This document shows, in pieces, positions 49,064-63,391 of a stretch of DNA of 64,000 bases. The notes under the pieces are model-generated. The model was not told where the DNA came from. It saw only the letters and a list, made by a program, of their open reading frames with translations, and searched no databases. Positions within the stretch are counted from its first letter, which is position 1, and every line of letters begins with the position of its first letter. Made by a program: the position numbers and the translations under genes. The DNA comes from Ptiloglossa arizonensis. Lineage: Eukaryota > Arthropoda > Insecta > Hymenoptera > Colletidae. The stretch lies in assembly GCF_051014685.1 (NCBI RefSeq), contig NW_027478965.1, forward strand, positions 248,001-312,000, in the 5' to 3' direction.

Positions 49064-51337
49064 TTGAGTTTCTCAAGCGTTTCTTACCTCAAAACTGCCA
49101 TATCTCGCGAACGGATTGACCAATCCGCAAAATTTCTGTTGCATTTGAAAGTGGAACCTCGCCTGATTACAACGGTATGCGTACTATTCCCCTACGCCGT
49201 TCTAGTTATTCGTTTCGAGCATCAGAACTGCGAAAATTTTGAGTTTCTCAAGCGTTTCTTACCTCAAAACTGCCATATCTCGCGAACGGATTGACAAATC
49301 CGCAAAATTTCTGTTGCATCTGAAAGTAGAAACTCGCCCGATTGCAACGGTATGAGTAGTTTTCCCCTAGGCCGTTCTAGTTATTAGTTTCGAGCATCAG
49401 AACTGCGAATATTTTGAGTTTCTCAAGCGTTTCTTACCTCAAAACTGCCATATCTCGCGAACGGATTGACCAATCCGCAAAATTTCTGTTGCATTTGAAA
49501 GTGGAACCTCGCCTGATTACAACGGTATGCGTACTATTCCCCTACGCCGTTCTAGTTATTCGTTTCGAGCATCAGAACTGCGAAAATTTTGAGTTTCTCA
49601 AGCGTTTCTTACCTCCAAACTGCCATATCTCGTGAACAGATTGACCAATCCGCAAAATTTCTGTTGCATCTGAAAGTGGAAACTCGCCCGATTACAGCGG
49701 TATGCCTACTTTTCCCCAGGCCGTTCTAGTTATTCGTTTCGAGCATCAGAACTGCGAAAATTTTGAGTTTCTCAAGCGTTTCATACATCCAAACTGCCAT
49801 ATCTCGCGAACGGATTGACCAATCCGCAAAATTTCTGTTGCATCTGAAAGTAGAAACTTGCCCGATTAGAACGGTGTGAGTAGTTTTCCCCTAGGCCGTC
49901 CTAGTTATTCGTTTCGAGCATCAGAACTGCGAAAATTTTGAGTTTCTCAAGCGTTTCTTACCTCAAAATTGCCATATCTCGCGAACGGATTGACAAATCC
50001 GCAAAATTTCTGTTGCATCTGAAAGTAGAAACTCGCCCGATTACAACGGTATGATTAGTTTTCCCCTAGGCCGTTCTTGTTATTCGTTTCGAGCATCAGA
50101 ACTGCGAAAATTTGGAGTTTCTCAAGCGTTCCTTACCTCCAAACTGCCACATCTCGCGAACGGATTGACCAATCCGCAAAATTTCTGTTGCATCTGAAAG
50201 TAGATACTCGCCCGATTACAACGGTTTGTGTAGTCTTCCCCTAGGCCGTTCTAGTTAATCGGTTCGAGCATCAGATCTGCGAAAATTTTGAGTTTTTCAA
50301 GCGTTTCTTACCTCAAAACTGCCATATCTCGCGAACGGATTGACCAATCCGCAAAATTTCTATTGCATCTGAAAGTAGAAACTCGCCCGATTAGAACGAT
50401 GTGAGTAGTTTTCCCCTAGGCCGTTCTAGTTATTCGTTTCGAGCATCAGAACTGCGAAAATTTTGAGTTTCTCAAGCGTTTCTTACCTCAAAACTGCCAT
50501 ATCTCGCGAACGGATTGACAAATCCGCAAAATTTCTGTTGCATCTGAAAGTAGAAACTCGCCCGATTGCAACGGTATGAGTAGTTTTCCCCTAGGCCGTT
50601 CTAGTTATTAGTTTCGAGCATCAGAACTGCGAAAATTTTGATTTTTTCAAAAGTTTCTTACCTCAAAACTGCCATATCTCGTGAATGGATTGACCAATCC
50701 GCAAAATTTCTGTTGCATCTGAAAGTAGAAACTCGCCCGATTACAACGGTTTGAGTAGTTTTCCCCTAGACCGTTCTAGTTATTCGTTTCGAGCATCAGA
50801 ACTGCGAAAATTTTGAGTTTCTCAAGCGTTTCTTACCTCAAAGTTGCCATATCTCGCGAACGGATTGACAAATCCGCAAAATTTCTGTTGCATCTGAAAG
50901 TAGAAACTCGCCCGATTACAACGGTATGAGTAGTTTTCCCCTAGGCCGTTCTTGTTATTCGTTTCGAGCATCAGAACTGCGAAAATTTGGAGTTTCTCAA
51001 GCGTTCCTTACCTCCAAACTGCCACATCTCGCGAACGGATTGACCAATCCGCAAAATTTCTGTTGCATCTGAAAGTAGATACTCGCCCGATTACAACGGT
51101 TTGTGTAGTCTTCCCCTAGGCCGTTCTAGTTAATCGGTTCGAGCATCAGATCTGCGAAAATTTTGAGTTTTTCAAGCGTTTCTTACCTCAAAACTGCCAT
51201 ATCTCGCGAACGGATTGACCAATCCGCAAAATTTCTATTGCATCTGAAAGTAGATACTCGCCCGATTAGAACGATGTGAGTAGTTTTCCCCTAGGGCGTT
51301 CTAGTTATTAGTTTCGAGCATCAGAACTGCGAATATT
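49064..51337 (+). repeat. 13-monomer HOR unit (2,274 bp), duplicate of 42,062-44,335
   Basis: Same length, same M1-M2-M1-M3...M12 order and nearly the same sequence as the unit 7,002 bp upstream. It is part of a larger duplicated segment, about 40,890-45,987 against 47,890-52,989. Confidence 0.88.
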
Positions 51338-52989
51338 TTGAGTTTCTCAAGCGTTTCTTACCTCAAAACTGCCATATCTCGCGAACGGATTGACCAATCC
51401 GCAAAATTTCTGTTGCATTTGAAAGTGGAACCTCGCCTGATTACAACGGTATGCGTACTATTCCCCTACGCCGTTCTAGTTATTCGTTTCGAGCATCAGA
51501 ACTGCGAAAATTTTGAGTTTCTCAAGCGTTTCTTACCTCAAAACTGCCATATCTCGCGAACGGATTAACAAATCCGCAAAATTTCTGTTGCATCTGAAAG
51601 TAGAAACTCGCCCGATTGCAACGGTATGAGTAGTTTTCCCCTAGGCCGTTCTAGTTATTAGTTTCGAGCATCAGAACTGCGAAAATTTTGATTTTTTCAA
51701 AAGTTTCTTACCTCAAAACTGCCATATCTCGTGAATGGATTGACCAATCCGCAAAATTTCTGTTGCATCTGAAAGTAGAAACTCGCCCGATTACAACGGT
51801 TTGAGTAGTTTTCCCCTAGACCGTTCTAGTTATTCGTTTCGAGCATCAGAACTGCGAAAATTTGGAGTTACTCAAGCGTTTCTTACCTCAAAACTGCCAT
51901 ATCTCGCGAACGGATTGACCAATCCGCAAAATTTCTGTCGCAGCTGAAAGTAGAAACTCGCCCGATTACAACGGTATCAGTAGTTTTCCCCTAGGCCGTT
52001 CTTGTTATTCGTTTCGAGCATCAGAACTGCGAAAATTTTGATTTCTTCAAACGTTTCTTACATCAAAACTGCCATATCTCGCGAACGGATTGACCAATCC
52101 GCAAAATTTCTGTTGCATCTGAAAGTAGAAACTCGCCCGATTACAACGGTATGAGTAGTTTTCCCCTAGACCGTTCTAGTTATTCGTTTCGAGCATCAGA
52201 ACTGCGAAAATTTGGAGTTTCTCAAGCGTTCCTTACGTCCAAACTGCCATATCTCGCGAACGGATTGACCAATTTGCAAAATTTCTGTTGCATCTGAAAG
52301 TAGAAACTCGCCCGATTACAACGGTATGAGTAGTTTTCCCCTAGGCCGTTCTTGTTATTAGTTTCGAGCATCAGAACTGCGAAAATTTGGAGTTTCTCAA
52401 GCATTCCTTACCTCCAAACTGCCATAGCTCGCGAACGGATTGACCAATCCGCAAAATTTCTGTTGCATCTGAAAGTAGAAACTCGCCCGATTACAAAGGT
52501 ATGAGTAGGTTTTCCCTAGGCCGTTCTAGTTATTCGTTTCGAGCATCAGAACTGCGAAAATTTTTGAGTTTCTCAAGCGTTTCTTACATCAAAACTGCCA
52601 TATCTCGCGAACGGATTGACCAATCCGCAAAATTTCTGTTGCATCTGAAAGTAGAAACTCGCCCGATTACAACGGTATGAGTAGTTTTCCCCTAGACCGT
52701 TCTAGTTATTCGTTTCGAGCATCAGAACTGCGAAAATTTGGAGCTTCTCAAGCGTTCCTTATCTCCAAACTGCCATATCTCGCGACCGGATTGACCAATC
52801 CGCAAAATTTCTGTTGCATCTGAAAGTAGAAACTCGCCCTATTACAACGGTATTGGTAGTATTCCCCTAGGCTGTTCTAGTTATTCGATTCGAGCATCAG
52901 AACTGCGAAAATTTTGAGTTTCTCAAGCGTTTCTTACCTCCAAACTGTCATATCTCGCGAACGGATTGACCAATCCGCAAAATTTCTGT
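51338..52989 (+). repeat. Truncated third copy of the block B unit
   Basis: M1, M2 (GATTAACAAATCC), M8, M9 and block B follow exactly as at 44,336, including the extra T at about 52,557 and GGTATTGGTAG near 52,850. Near 52,990 the sequence changes from the expected GCATCTGAAAGTAGATACTCG to GCATATGAAAGCAGAAACTCG, which marks the right limit of the 7,002-bp-offset duplication and of the whole 13-mer domain. Confidence 0.87.
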
Positions 52990-53360
52990 TGCATATGAAA
53001 GCAGAAACTCGCCCGATTACAAGGGTATGCGTACTTTTCCCCCAGGCCGTCCTAGTTAATCGTTTCGAGCATCAGAACTGCGCAAATTTTGAGTTTCTCA
53101 AGCGTTTCTTACCTCCAAACTGCCATATCTCGCGAACGGATTGACCAATCCGCAAAATTTCTGTGGCATATGAAAGTAGAAACTAGCCCGATTACAACGG
53201 TATGCGTACTTTTCCCCCTGGCCGTTCTAGTTAATCGTTTCGAGCATCAGAACTGCGAAAATTTTGAGTTTCTCAAGCGATTCTTACCTCCAAACTGCCA
53301 TATCTCGCGAACAGATTGACCAATCCGCAAAATTTCTGTTGCATCTGAAAGTAGAAACTC

Positions 53361-53377
53361 GCCCGATTACAACGGAA
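53361..53377 (-). other. CENP-B-box-like motif, alternative 8-of-9 form
   Basis: The plus strand reads GCCCGATTACAACGGAA, whose reverse complement has TTCC in place of TTCG and otherwise keeps A and CGGG. It is the only copy of this form I noticed and arises from a private T to A change (ACGGAATGCG). Confidence 0.35.
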
Positions 53378-56300
53378 TGCGTAGTTTTCCCCTTGGCCGT
53401 TCAAGTTATTCGTTCCGAGCGTCAGAACTGCGAAAATTTTGAGTTTCTCACGCGTTTCTTACCTCCAAACTGCCATTTCTCGCGAACGGATTGACAAATC
53501 CGCAAAATTTCTGTTGCATCTGAAAGTAGAATCTCGCCCAATTACCGCGGTTTGTGTACTTTTCCCCTAGGCCATTCTAGTTATTCGTGTCGAGCATCAG
53601 AACTGCGAAAATTTTGAGTTTCTCAAGCGTTTCTTACCTCCAAACTGCCATATCTCGCGAACGGATTGACCAATCCGCAAAATTTCTGTTGCATCTGAAA
53701 GTTGAAACTCGCCCGATTACAACAGTATGCGTACCTTTCCCCTAGGCCGTTCTAGTTATTCGTTTCGAGCATCAGAACTATGAAAATTTTGAGTTTTTCA
53801 AGCGTTTCTTACCTCCAAACCGTCATATCTCGCGAACGGATCGTCCAATCCGCAAAATTTCTGTTGCATCTGAAAGTAGAAACTTGCCCGATTACAACGG
53901 TATGCGTACTTTTCCCCTAGGCCGTTCTAGTTATTCGTTTCGAGCATCAGAATTGCGAAAATTTTGAGTTTCTCAAGCGTTTCTTACATCCAAACTGCCA
54001 TATCTCGCGAACGGATTGACCAATCCGCAAAATTTCTGTTGCGTCTGAAAGTAGAAACTCGCCCGATTACAACGGTATGCGTACTTTTCCCCTACGCCGT
54101 TCTAGTTATTCGTTTCGAGCATCAGAACTGCGAAAATTTTGAGTTTCTCAAGCGTTTCTTACTTCCAAACTGCCATATCTCGCGAACGGATTGACAAATC
54201 CGCAAAATTTCTGTTGCATCTGAAAGTGGAAACTCGCCCAATTACCGCGGTTTGTGTACTTTTCCCCTAGGCCATTCTAGTTATTCGTTTCGAGCATCAG
54301 AACTGCGAAAATTTTGAGTTTCTCAAACGTTTCTTACATCCAAACTGCCATATCCCGCGAACGGATTGACAAATCCGCAAAATTTCTGTTGCATCTGAAA
54401 GTAGAAACTCGCCCAATTACCGTGGTTTGTGTACCTTTCCCCTAGGCCGTTCTAGTTATTCGTTTCGAGCGTCAGAACTGCCAAAATTTTGAGTTTCTCA
54501 AACGTTTTTTACATCCGAACTGCCATATCTCGCGAACGGATTGACCAATCCGCAAAATTTCTGTTGCATCTGAAAGTAGAAACTCGCCCGATTACAACGG
54601 TATGGGTAGTTTTCCCCTAGGCCGTTCTAGTTATTCGTTTCGAGCATCAGAACTGCGAAAATTTTGAGTTTCTCAAGCGTTTTTTACTTCCAAACTGCCA
54701 TATCTCGCGAACGGATTGACCAATCCGCAAAATTTCTGTTGCATCTGAAAGTAGAAACTTGCCCGATTACAACAGTATGCGTACCTTTCCCCTAGGCCGT
54801 TCTAGTTATTCGTTTCGAGCATCAGAACAGCGAAAATTTTGAGTTTCTCAAGCGTTTCTTACCTCCAAACTGCCATATCTCGTGAACGGATTGACCAATC
54901 CGCAAAATTTCTGTTGCATCTGAAAGTAGAAACTTGCCCGATTACAACAGTATGCGTACTTTTCCCCTAGGCCGTTCTAGTTATTCGTTTCGAGCATCAG
55001 AACTGCGAAAATTTTGAGTTTCTCAAACGTTTCTTACCTCCAAACTGCCATATCTCGCGAACGGATTGCCCAATCCGCAAAATTTCTGTTGCATCTGAAA
55101 GTGGAGACTCGCCCGATTACAACGGTATGCGTAGTTTTCCCCTTGGCCGTTCTAGTTATTCGTTTCGAGCATCAGAACTGCGAAAATTTTGTGTTTCTCA
55201 AGCGTTTCTTACTTCCAAACTGTCATATCTCGCGAACGGATTGACCAATCCGCAAAATTTCTGTTGCATCTGAAAGTAGAAACTCGCCCGATTACAACGG
55301 TGTGGGTAGTTTTCCCCTAGGCCGTTCTAGTTATTCGTTTCGAGCATCAGAACTGCGAAAATTTTGAGTTTCTCAACCGTTTCTTACCTCCAAACTGCCA
55401 TATCCCGCGAACGGATTGACAAATCCGCAAAATTTCTGTTGCATCTGAAAGTAGAAACTCGCCCAATTACCGCGGTTTGTGTACTTTTCCCCTAGGCCGT
55501 TCTAGTTATTCGTTTCGAGCATCAGAACTGCGAAAATTTTGAGTTTCTCAAGCGTTTCTTACATCCAAACTGCCATATCTCGCGAACGGATTGACCAATC
55601 CGCAAAATTTCTGTTGCGTCTGAATGTAGAAACTCGCCCGATTACAACGGTATGCGTACTTTTCCCCTACGCCGTTCTAGTTATTACTTTCGAGCATCAG
55701 AACTGCGAAAATTTTGAGTTTCTCAAGCGTTTCTTACTTCCAACCTGCCATATCTCGCGAACGGATTGACGAATCCGCAATATTTCTGTTGCATCTGAAA
55801 GTAGAAACTCGCCCGATTTCAACGGTATGCGTGCTTTACCCCTACGCCGTTCTAGTTATTCGTTTCGAGCATCAGAACTGCGAAAATGTTGAGTTTCTCA
55901 AGCGTTTCTTACTTCCAAACTGCCATATCTCGCGAACGGATTGACAAATCCGCAAAATTTCTTTTGCATCTGAAAGTGGAAACTCGCCCAATTACCGCGG
56001 TTTGTGTACTCTTTCCCTAGGCCGTTCTAGTTATTCGTTTCGAGCATCAGAACTGCGAAAATTTTGAGTTTCTGAAGCGTTTCTTACCTCCAAACTGCCA
56101 TATCTCGCGAACGGATTGACAAGTCCGCAAAATTTCTGTTGCATCTGAATGTAGAAACTCGCCCAATTACCGCGGTTTGTGTACTTTTCCCCTAGGCCGT
56201 TCTAGTTATTCGTTTCGAGCATCAGAACTGCGAATATTTTGAGTTTCTCAAGCGTTTTTTACTTCCAAACTGCCATATCTCGCGAACGGATTGACCAATC

Positions 56301-59300
56301 CGCAAAATTTCTGTTGCATCTGAAAGTAGAAACTCGCCCGATTTCAACGGTATGCGTACTTTTCCCCTACGCCGTTCTAGTTATTCGTTTCGAGCATCAG
56401 AACTGCGAAAATGTTGAGTGTCTCAAGCGTTTCTTACTTCCAAACTGCCATATCTCGCGAACGGATTGACAAATCCGCAAAATTTCTGTTGCATCTGAAA
56501 GTGGAAACTCGCCCAATTACCGCGGTTTGTGTACTCTTTCTCTAGGCCGTTCTAGTTATTCGTTTCGAGCATCAGAACTGCGAAAATTTTGAGTTTCTGA
56601 AGCGTTTCTTACCTCCAAACTGCCATATCTCGCGAACGGATTGACAAGTCCGCAAAATTTCTGTTGCATCTGAATGTAGAAATTCGCCCAATTACCGCGG
56701 TTTGTGTACTTTTCCCCTAGGCCGTTCTAGTTATTCGTTTCGAGCATCAGAACTGCAAATATTTTGAGTTTCTCAAGCGTTTTTTACTTCCAAACTGCCA
56801 TATCTAGCGAACAGATTGACCAATCCGCAAAATTTCTCTTGCATCTGAAAGCAGAAACTCGCCCGTTTACAACGGTATGTGTAGTTTTCCCCTAGGCCGT
56901 TCTAGTTATTCGTTTCGAGCATCAGAACTGCGAAAATTTTGAGTTACTCAAGCGTTTCTTATCTCCAAACTGCCATATCTCGCGAACGGATTGACCAATC
57001 CGCAAAATTTCTGTTGCATCTGAAAGTTGAAACTCGCCCGATTACAACGGTATGTGTAGTTTTCCCCTAGGCCGTTCTAGTTATTCGTGTCGAGCATCAG
57101 AACTGCGAAAATTTTGAGTTTCTTAAGCGTTTCTTACCTCCAAACTGCCATATCTCTCGAACGGATTGACCAATCCGCAAAATTTCTGTTGCATCTGAAA
57201 GTAGAAACTCGCCCGATTAAAACGGTATGCGTACTTTTCCCCTAGGCCGTTCTACTTATTCGATTCGAGCATCAGAACAGCGAAAATTTTGAGTTTCTCA
57301 AGCGTTTCTTACCTCCAAACCGTCATATCTCGCGGACGGATTGTCCAATCCGCAAAATTTCTGTTGCATATGAAAGTAGAAACTCGCCCGATTACAACGG
57401 TATGCGCACTTTTCCCCCAGGCAGTTCTAGTTAATCGTTTCGAGCATCAGAACTGCGCAAATTTTGAGTTTCTCAAGCGATTCTTACATCCAAATTGCCA
57501 TATCTCGCGAACGGATTGACCAATCCGCAAAATTTCTGTTGCATCTGAAAGAAGAAACTCGCCCGATTACAACGGTATGCGTACTTTTCCCCTAGGACGT
57601 TCTAGTTATTCGTTTCGAGCATCAGAACTGCGAAAATATTGAGTTTCTCAATCGTTTCATACATCCAAACTGTCGTATCTCGCGATCGGATTGACCAATC
57701 CGCAAAATTTCTGTTGCGTCTGAAAGTAAAAACTCGCCCGATTACAACGGTATGAGTAGTTTTCCCCTAGGCCGTTCTAGTTATTAGTTTCGAGCAACAG
57801 AACTGCGAAAATTTTGAGTTTCTCAAGCGTTTCTTACCTCAAAACTGCCATATCTCGCAAATGGATTGACCAATCCGTAAAATTTCTGTTGCATCTGAAA
57901 GTAGAAACTCGCCCGATTACAACAGTATGCGTACCTTTCCCCTAGGCCGTTCTAGTTATTCGTTTCGAGCATCAGAACAGCGAATATTTTGAGTTTCTCA
58001 AGCGTTTCTTACCTCCAAACTGCCATATCTCGCGAACGGATTGACCAATTCGCAAAATTTCTGTTGCGTCTGAATGTAGAAACTCGCCCGATTACAACGG
58101 TATGCGTACTTTTCCCCTAGGCCGTTCTAGTTATTCGTTTCGAGCATCAGAACTGCGAATATTTTGAGTTTCTCAAGCGTTTCTTACCTCCAAACTGCCA
58201 TATCTCGCGAACGGATTGACCAATTCGCAAAATTTCTGTTGTATCTGAAAGTAGAAACACGCCCTATTACAACGGTGTTGGTAGTATTCCCCTAGGCCGC
58301 ACTAGTTATTCGTTTCGAGCATCAGAACTGCGAAAATTTTGAGTTTCTCAAGCGTTTCTTACCTCCAAACTGCCATATCTCGCGAACGGATTGACCAATC
58401 CGTAAAATTTCTGTTGCATCTGAAAGTAGAAACTCGCCCGATTACAACAGTATGCGTACCTTTCCCCTAGGCCGTTCTAGTTATTCGTTTCGAGCATCAG
58501 AACAGCGAATATTTTGAGTTTCTCAAGCGTTTCTTACCTCCAAACTGCCATATCTCGCGAACGGATTGACCAATTCGCAAAATTTCTGTTGCATCTGAAA
58601 GTAGAATCTCGCCCAATTACCGCGGTTTGTGTACTTTTCCCCTAGGCCGTACTAGTTATTCGTTTCGAGCATCAGAACTGCGAAAATTTTGAGTTTCTCA
58701 AGCGATTCTTACCTCCAAACTGCCATATCTCGCGAACGGATTGACCAATCAGCAAAATTTCTGTTGCATCTGAAAGTAGAAACACGCCCGATTACAACGG
58801 TATGCGTACTTTTCCCCCAGGCCGTTCTAGTTAATCGTTTCGAGCATCAGAGCTGCGCAAATTTTGAGTTTCTTAAGCGTTTCTTACCTCCAAACTGCCA
58901 TATCTCTCGAACGGATTGACCAATCCGCAAAATTTCTGTTGCGTCTGAAAGTAAAAACTCGCCCGATTACAACGGTATGAGTAGTTTTCCCCTAGGCCGT
59001 TCTAGTTATTAGTTTCGAGCAACAGAACTGCGAAAATTTTGAGTTTCTCAAGCGTTTCTTACCTCAAAACTGCCATATCTCGCGAATGGATTGACCAATC
59101 CGTAAAATTTCTGTTGCATCTGAAAGTAGAAACTCGCCCGATTACAACAGTATGCGTACCTTTCCCCTAGGCCGTTCTAGTTATTAGTTTCGAACATCAG
59201 AACTGCGAAAATTTTGAGTTTCTCAAGCGATTCTTACCTCCAAACTGCCATATCTCGCGAACGGATTGACCAATCCGCAAAATTTCTGTTGCGTCTGAAA

Positions 59301-59892
59301 GTAGAGACTCGCCCGATTACAACGGTATGGGTAGTTTTCCCCTAGGCCGTTCTAGTCATTCGTTTCGAGCATCAGAACTGCGAAAATTTTGAGTTTCTCA
59401 AGCATTTCTTACCTCCAAACTGCCATATCTCGCGAACGGATTGTCCAATCAGCAAAATTTCTGTTGCATCTGAAAGTAGAAACTCGCCCAATTACCGCGG
59501 TTTGTGTACTTTCCCCCTAGGCCGTCCTAGTTATTCGTTTCGAGCATCAGAACTGCGAAAATTTTGAGTTTCTCAAGGGTTTTTTACTTCCAAACTGCCA
59601 TATCTCGCGAACGGATTGACCAAGCCGCAATATTTCTGTTGCATCTGAAAGTTGAATCTCGCCCGATTACAACGGTATGTGTAGTTTTCCCCTAGGCCGT
59701 TCTAGTTATTCGTGTCGAGCATCAGAACTGCGAAAATTTTGAGTTTCTTAAGCGTTTCTTACCTCCAAACTGCCATATCTCTCGAACGGATTGACCAATC
59801 CGCAAAATTTCTGTTGCATCTGAAAGTAGAAATTTGCCCGATTAAAACGGTATGCGTACTTTTCCCCTACGCCGTTCTAGTTATATGTTTCG

Positions 59893-60501
59893 AGCATCAG
59901 AACTGCGAAAATTTTGAGTTTCTCAAGCGTTTCTTACATCCAAACTGCCATATCTCGCGAACGGATTGACCAATCCGCAATGTTTCTGTTGCATCTGAAA
60001 GTAGAAACTCCCCCGATTACAACAGTATGCATACCTTTCCCCTAGGCCGTTCTAGTTATTCGTTTCGAGCATCAGAACAGCGAAAATTTTGAGTTTCGCA
60101 AGCGATTCTTACCTCCAAACTGCCATATCTCGCGAACGGATTGACCAATCCGCAAAATTTCTGTTGCATCTGAAAGTAGAAACTCGACCGATTACAACGG
60201 TATGCGTACTTTTCCCCTAGGCCGTTCTAGTTATTCGTTTCGAGCGTCAGAACTGCGACAATTTTGAGTTTCTGAAACGTTTTTTACCTCCAAACTGCCA
60301 TATCTCGCGAACGGATTGACCAATCCGCAAAATTTCTGTTGCATCTGAAAGTAGAAACTCGCCCGATTACAACGGTATGGGTAGTTTTCCCCTAGGCCGT
60401 TCTTGTTATTCGTTTCGAGCATCAGAACTGCGAAAATTTTGGGTTTCACAAGCGTTTCTTACCTCCAAACTGCCATATCTCGCGAACGGATTGTCCAATC
60501 A
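59893..60501 (+). repeat. 3,499-bp-offset duplication, left copy
   Basis: This stretch recurs from about 63,392 to the window end. Rare markers shared: CCGCAATGTTTCTG (59,976 and 63,475), ACTCCCCCGATT, AACAGTATGCATACC, GTTTCGCAAGCG, GACAATTTTG, TTTGGGTTTCACAAG and TTGTCCAATCA. The offset is 20 monomers minus 1; the missing base is explained by the shortened CTGAAAAGGAAACTCG near 60,695. Confidence 0.85.
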
Positions 60502-63391
60502 GCAAAATTTCTGTTGCATCTGAAAGTAAAAACTCGCCCAATTACCGCGGTTTGTGTACGTTTCCCCTAGGCCGTTCTAGTTATTCGTTTCGAGCATCAG
60601 AACTGCGAAAATTTTGAGTTTCTCAAGCGTTTCTTACATCCAAACTGCCATATCTCGCGAACGGATTGACGAATCCGAAAAATTTTTGTTGCATCTGAAA
60701 AGGAAACTCGCCCGATTACAACTGTATGTGTACCTTTCCCCTAGGCCATTCTAGTTATTCGTTTCGAGCATCAGAACTGCGACAATTTTGAGTTTCTCAA
60801 ACGTTTTTTACTTCCGAACTGCCATATCTCGCGAACGGATTGACCAATCCGCAAAATTTCTGTTGCATCTGAAAGTAGAAACTCGCCCGATTACAACGGT
60901 ATGTGTAGTTTTCCCCTAGGCCATTCTAGTTATTCGTGTCGAGCATCAGAACTGCGAAAATTTTGAGTTTCTTAAGCGTTTCTTACATCCAAACTGCCAT
61001 ATCTCTCGAACGGATTGACCAATCCGCGAAGTGTCTGTTGCATCTGAAAGAAGAAACTCGCCCAGTTACAACGGTATGCGTACTTTTCCCCTAGGCCGTT
61101 CTAGTTATTCGTTTCGAGCATCAGAACTGCGAACATTTTGATTCTCTCAAGCGTTTCTTACCTCCAAACTGCCATATCTCGCGAACGGATTGACCAATCC
61201 GCAAAGTTTCTGTTGCATCTGAAAGTAGAAACTCGCCCGATTACAACAGTATGCGTACCTTTCCCCTAGGCCGTTCTACTTATTCGTTTCGAGTATCAGA
61301 ACAGCGAAAATTTTGAGTTTCTCAAGCGTTTCTTACCACCAAACTGCCATATCTCGTGAACGGATTCACCAATCCGCAAAATGTCTGTTGCATCTGAAAG
61401 AAGAAACTCGCCCAGTTACAACGGTATGCGTACTTTTCCCCTAGGCCCTTCTAGTTATTCGTTTCGAGCATCAGAACTGCGAACATTTTGATTCTCTCAA
61501 ACGTTTCTTACCTCCAAACTGCCATATCTCGCGAACGGATTGACCAATCCGCAAAATTTCTGTTGCATCTGAAAGTGGAGACTCGCCCGATTACAACGGT
61601 ATGCGTACTTTTCCCCCAGGCCGTTCTAGTTAATCGTTTCGAGCATCAGAGCTGCGAAAATTTTGAGTTTCTTAAGCGTTTCTTACCTCCAAACTGCCAT
61701 ATCTCTCGAACGGATTGACCAATCCGCAAAATTTCTGTTGCATCTGAAAGTAGAAACTTGCCCGATTAAAACGGTATGCGTACTTTTCCCCTAGGCCGTT
61801 CTAGTTATTCGTTTCGAGCATCAGAACTGCGAAAATTTTGAGTTTCTCAAGCGTTTCTTACTTCCAAACTGCCATATCTCGCGAACGGATTGACCAATCC
61901 GCAAAATTTCTGTTGCATCTGAAAGTGGAAACTCGCCCAATTACCGCGGTTTGTGTACTTTTCCCCTAGGCCATTCTAGTTATTCGTTTCGAGCATCAGA
62001 GCTGCGAAAATTTTGAGTTTCTTAAGCGTTTCTTACCTCCAAACAGCCATATCTCTCGAACGGATTGACCAATCCGCAAAATTTCTGTTGCATCTGAAAG
62101 TAGAAACTCGCCCGATTACAACAGTATGTGTACCTTTCCCCTAGGCCATTCTAGTTATTCGTTTCGAGCATCAGAACTGCGAAAACTTTGAGTTTCTCAA
62201 GCGTTTTTTACTTCCAAACTGCCATATCTCGCGAACGGATTGACCAATCCGCAAAATTTCTGTTGCATCTGAAAGTTGAAACTCGCCCGATTACAACGTT
62301 ATGTGTAGTTTTCCATTAGGCCGTTCTAGTTATTCGTGTCGAGCATCAGAACTGCGAAAATTTTGAGTTTCTTAAGCGTTTCTTACATCCAAACTGCCAT
62401 ATCTCTCGAACGGATTGACCAATCCGCAAAATTTCTGTTGCATCTGAAAGTAGAAACTTGCCCGATTAAAACGGTATGCGTACTTTTCCCCTACGCCGTT
62501 CTAGTTATTCGTTTCGAGCATCAGAACTGCGAAAATTTTGAGTTTCTCAAGAGTTTCTTACCTCCAAACTGCCATATCTCGCGAACGGATTGACCAATCC
62601 GCAAAGTTTCTGTTGCATCTGAAAGTAGAAACTCGCCCGATTACAACAGTATGCGTACCTTTCCCCTAGGCCGTTCTAGTTATTCGTTTCGAGTATCAGA
62701 ACAGCGAAAATTTTGAGTTTCTCAAGCGTTTCTTACCACCAAACTGCCATATCTCGTGAACGGATTGACCAATCCGCAAAATGTCTGTTGCATCTGAAAG
62801 AAGAATCTCGCCCAGTTACAACGGTATGCGTACTTTTCCCCTAGGCCGTTCTAGTTATTCGTTTCGAGCATCAGAACTGCGAAAATTTTGAGTTTCTCAA
62901 GCGTTTCTTACATCCAAACTGCCATATCTCGCGAACGGATTGACCAATCCGCAAAATTTCTGTAGCATCTGAAAGTTGAAACTCGCCCGATTACAACGTT
63001 ATGTGTAGTTTTCCCCTAGGCCGTTCTAGTTATTCGTGTCGAGCATCAGAACTGCGAAAATTTTGAGTTTCTTAAGCGTTTCTTACATCCAAACTGCCAT
63101 ATCTCTCGAACGGATTGACCAATCCGCAAAATTTCTGTTGCATCTGAAAGTAGAAACTTGCCCGATTAAAACGGTATGCGTACTTTTCCCCTACGCCGTT
63201 CTAGTTATTCGTTTCGAGCATCAGAACTGCGAAAATTTTGAGTTTCTCAAACGTTTCTTACCTCCAAACTGCCATATCTCGCGACCGGATTGACCAATCC
63301 GCAAAATTTCTGTTGCGTCTGAAAGTAGAGACTCGCCCGATTACAACGGTATGCGTAGTTTTTCCCTAGGCCGTTCTAGTTATTCTTTTCG

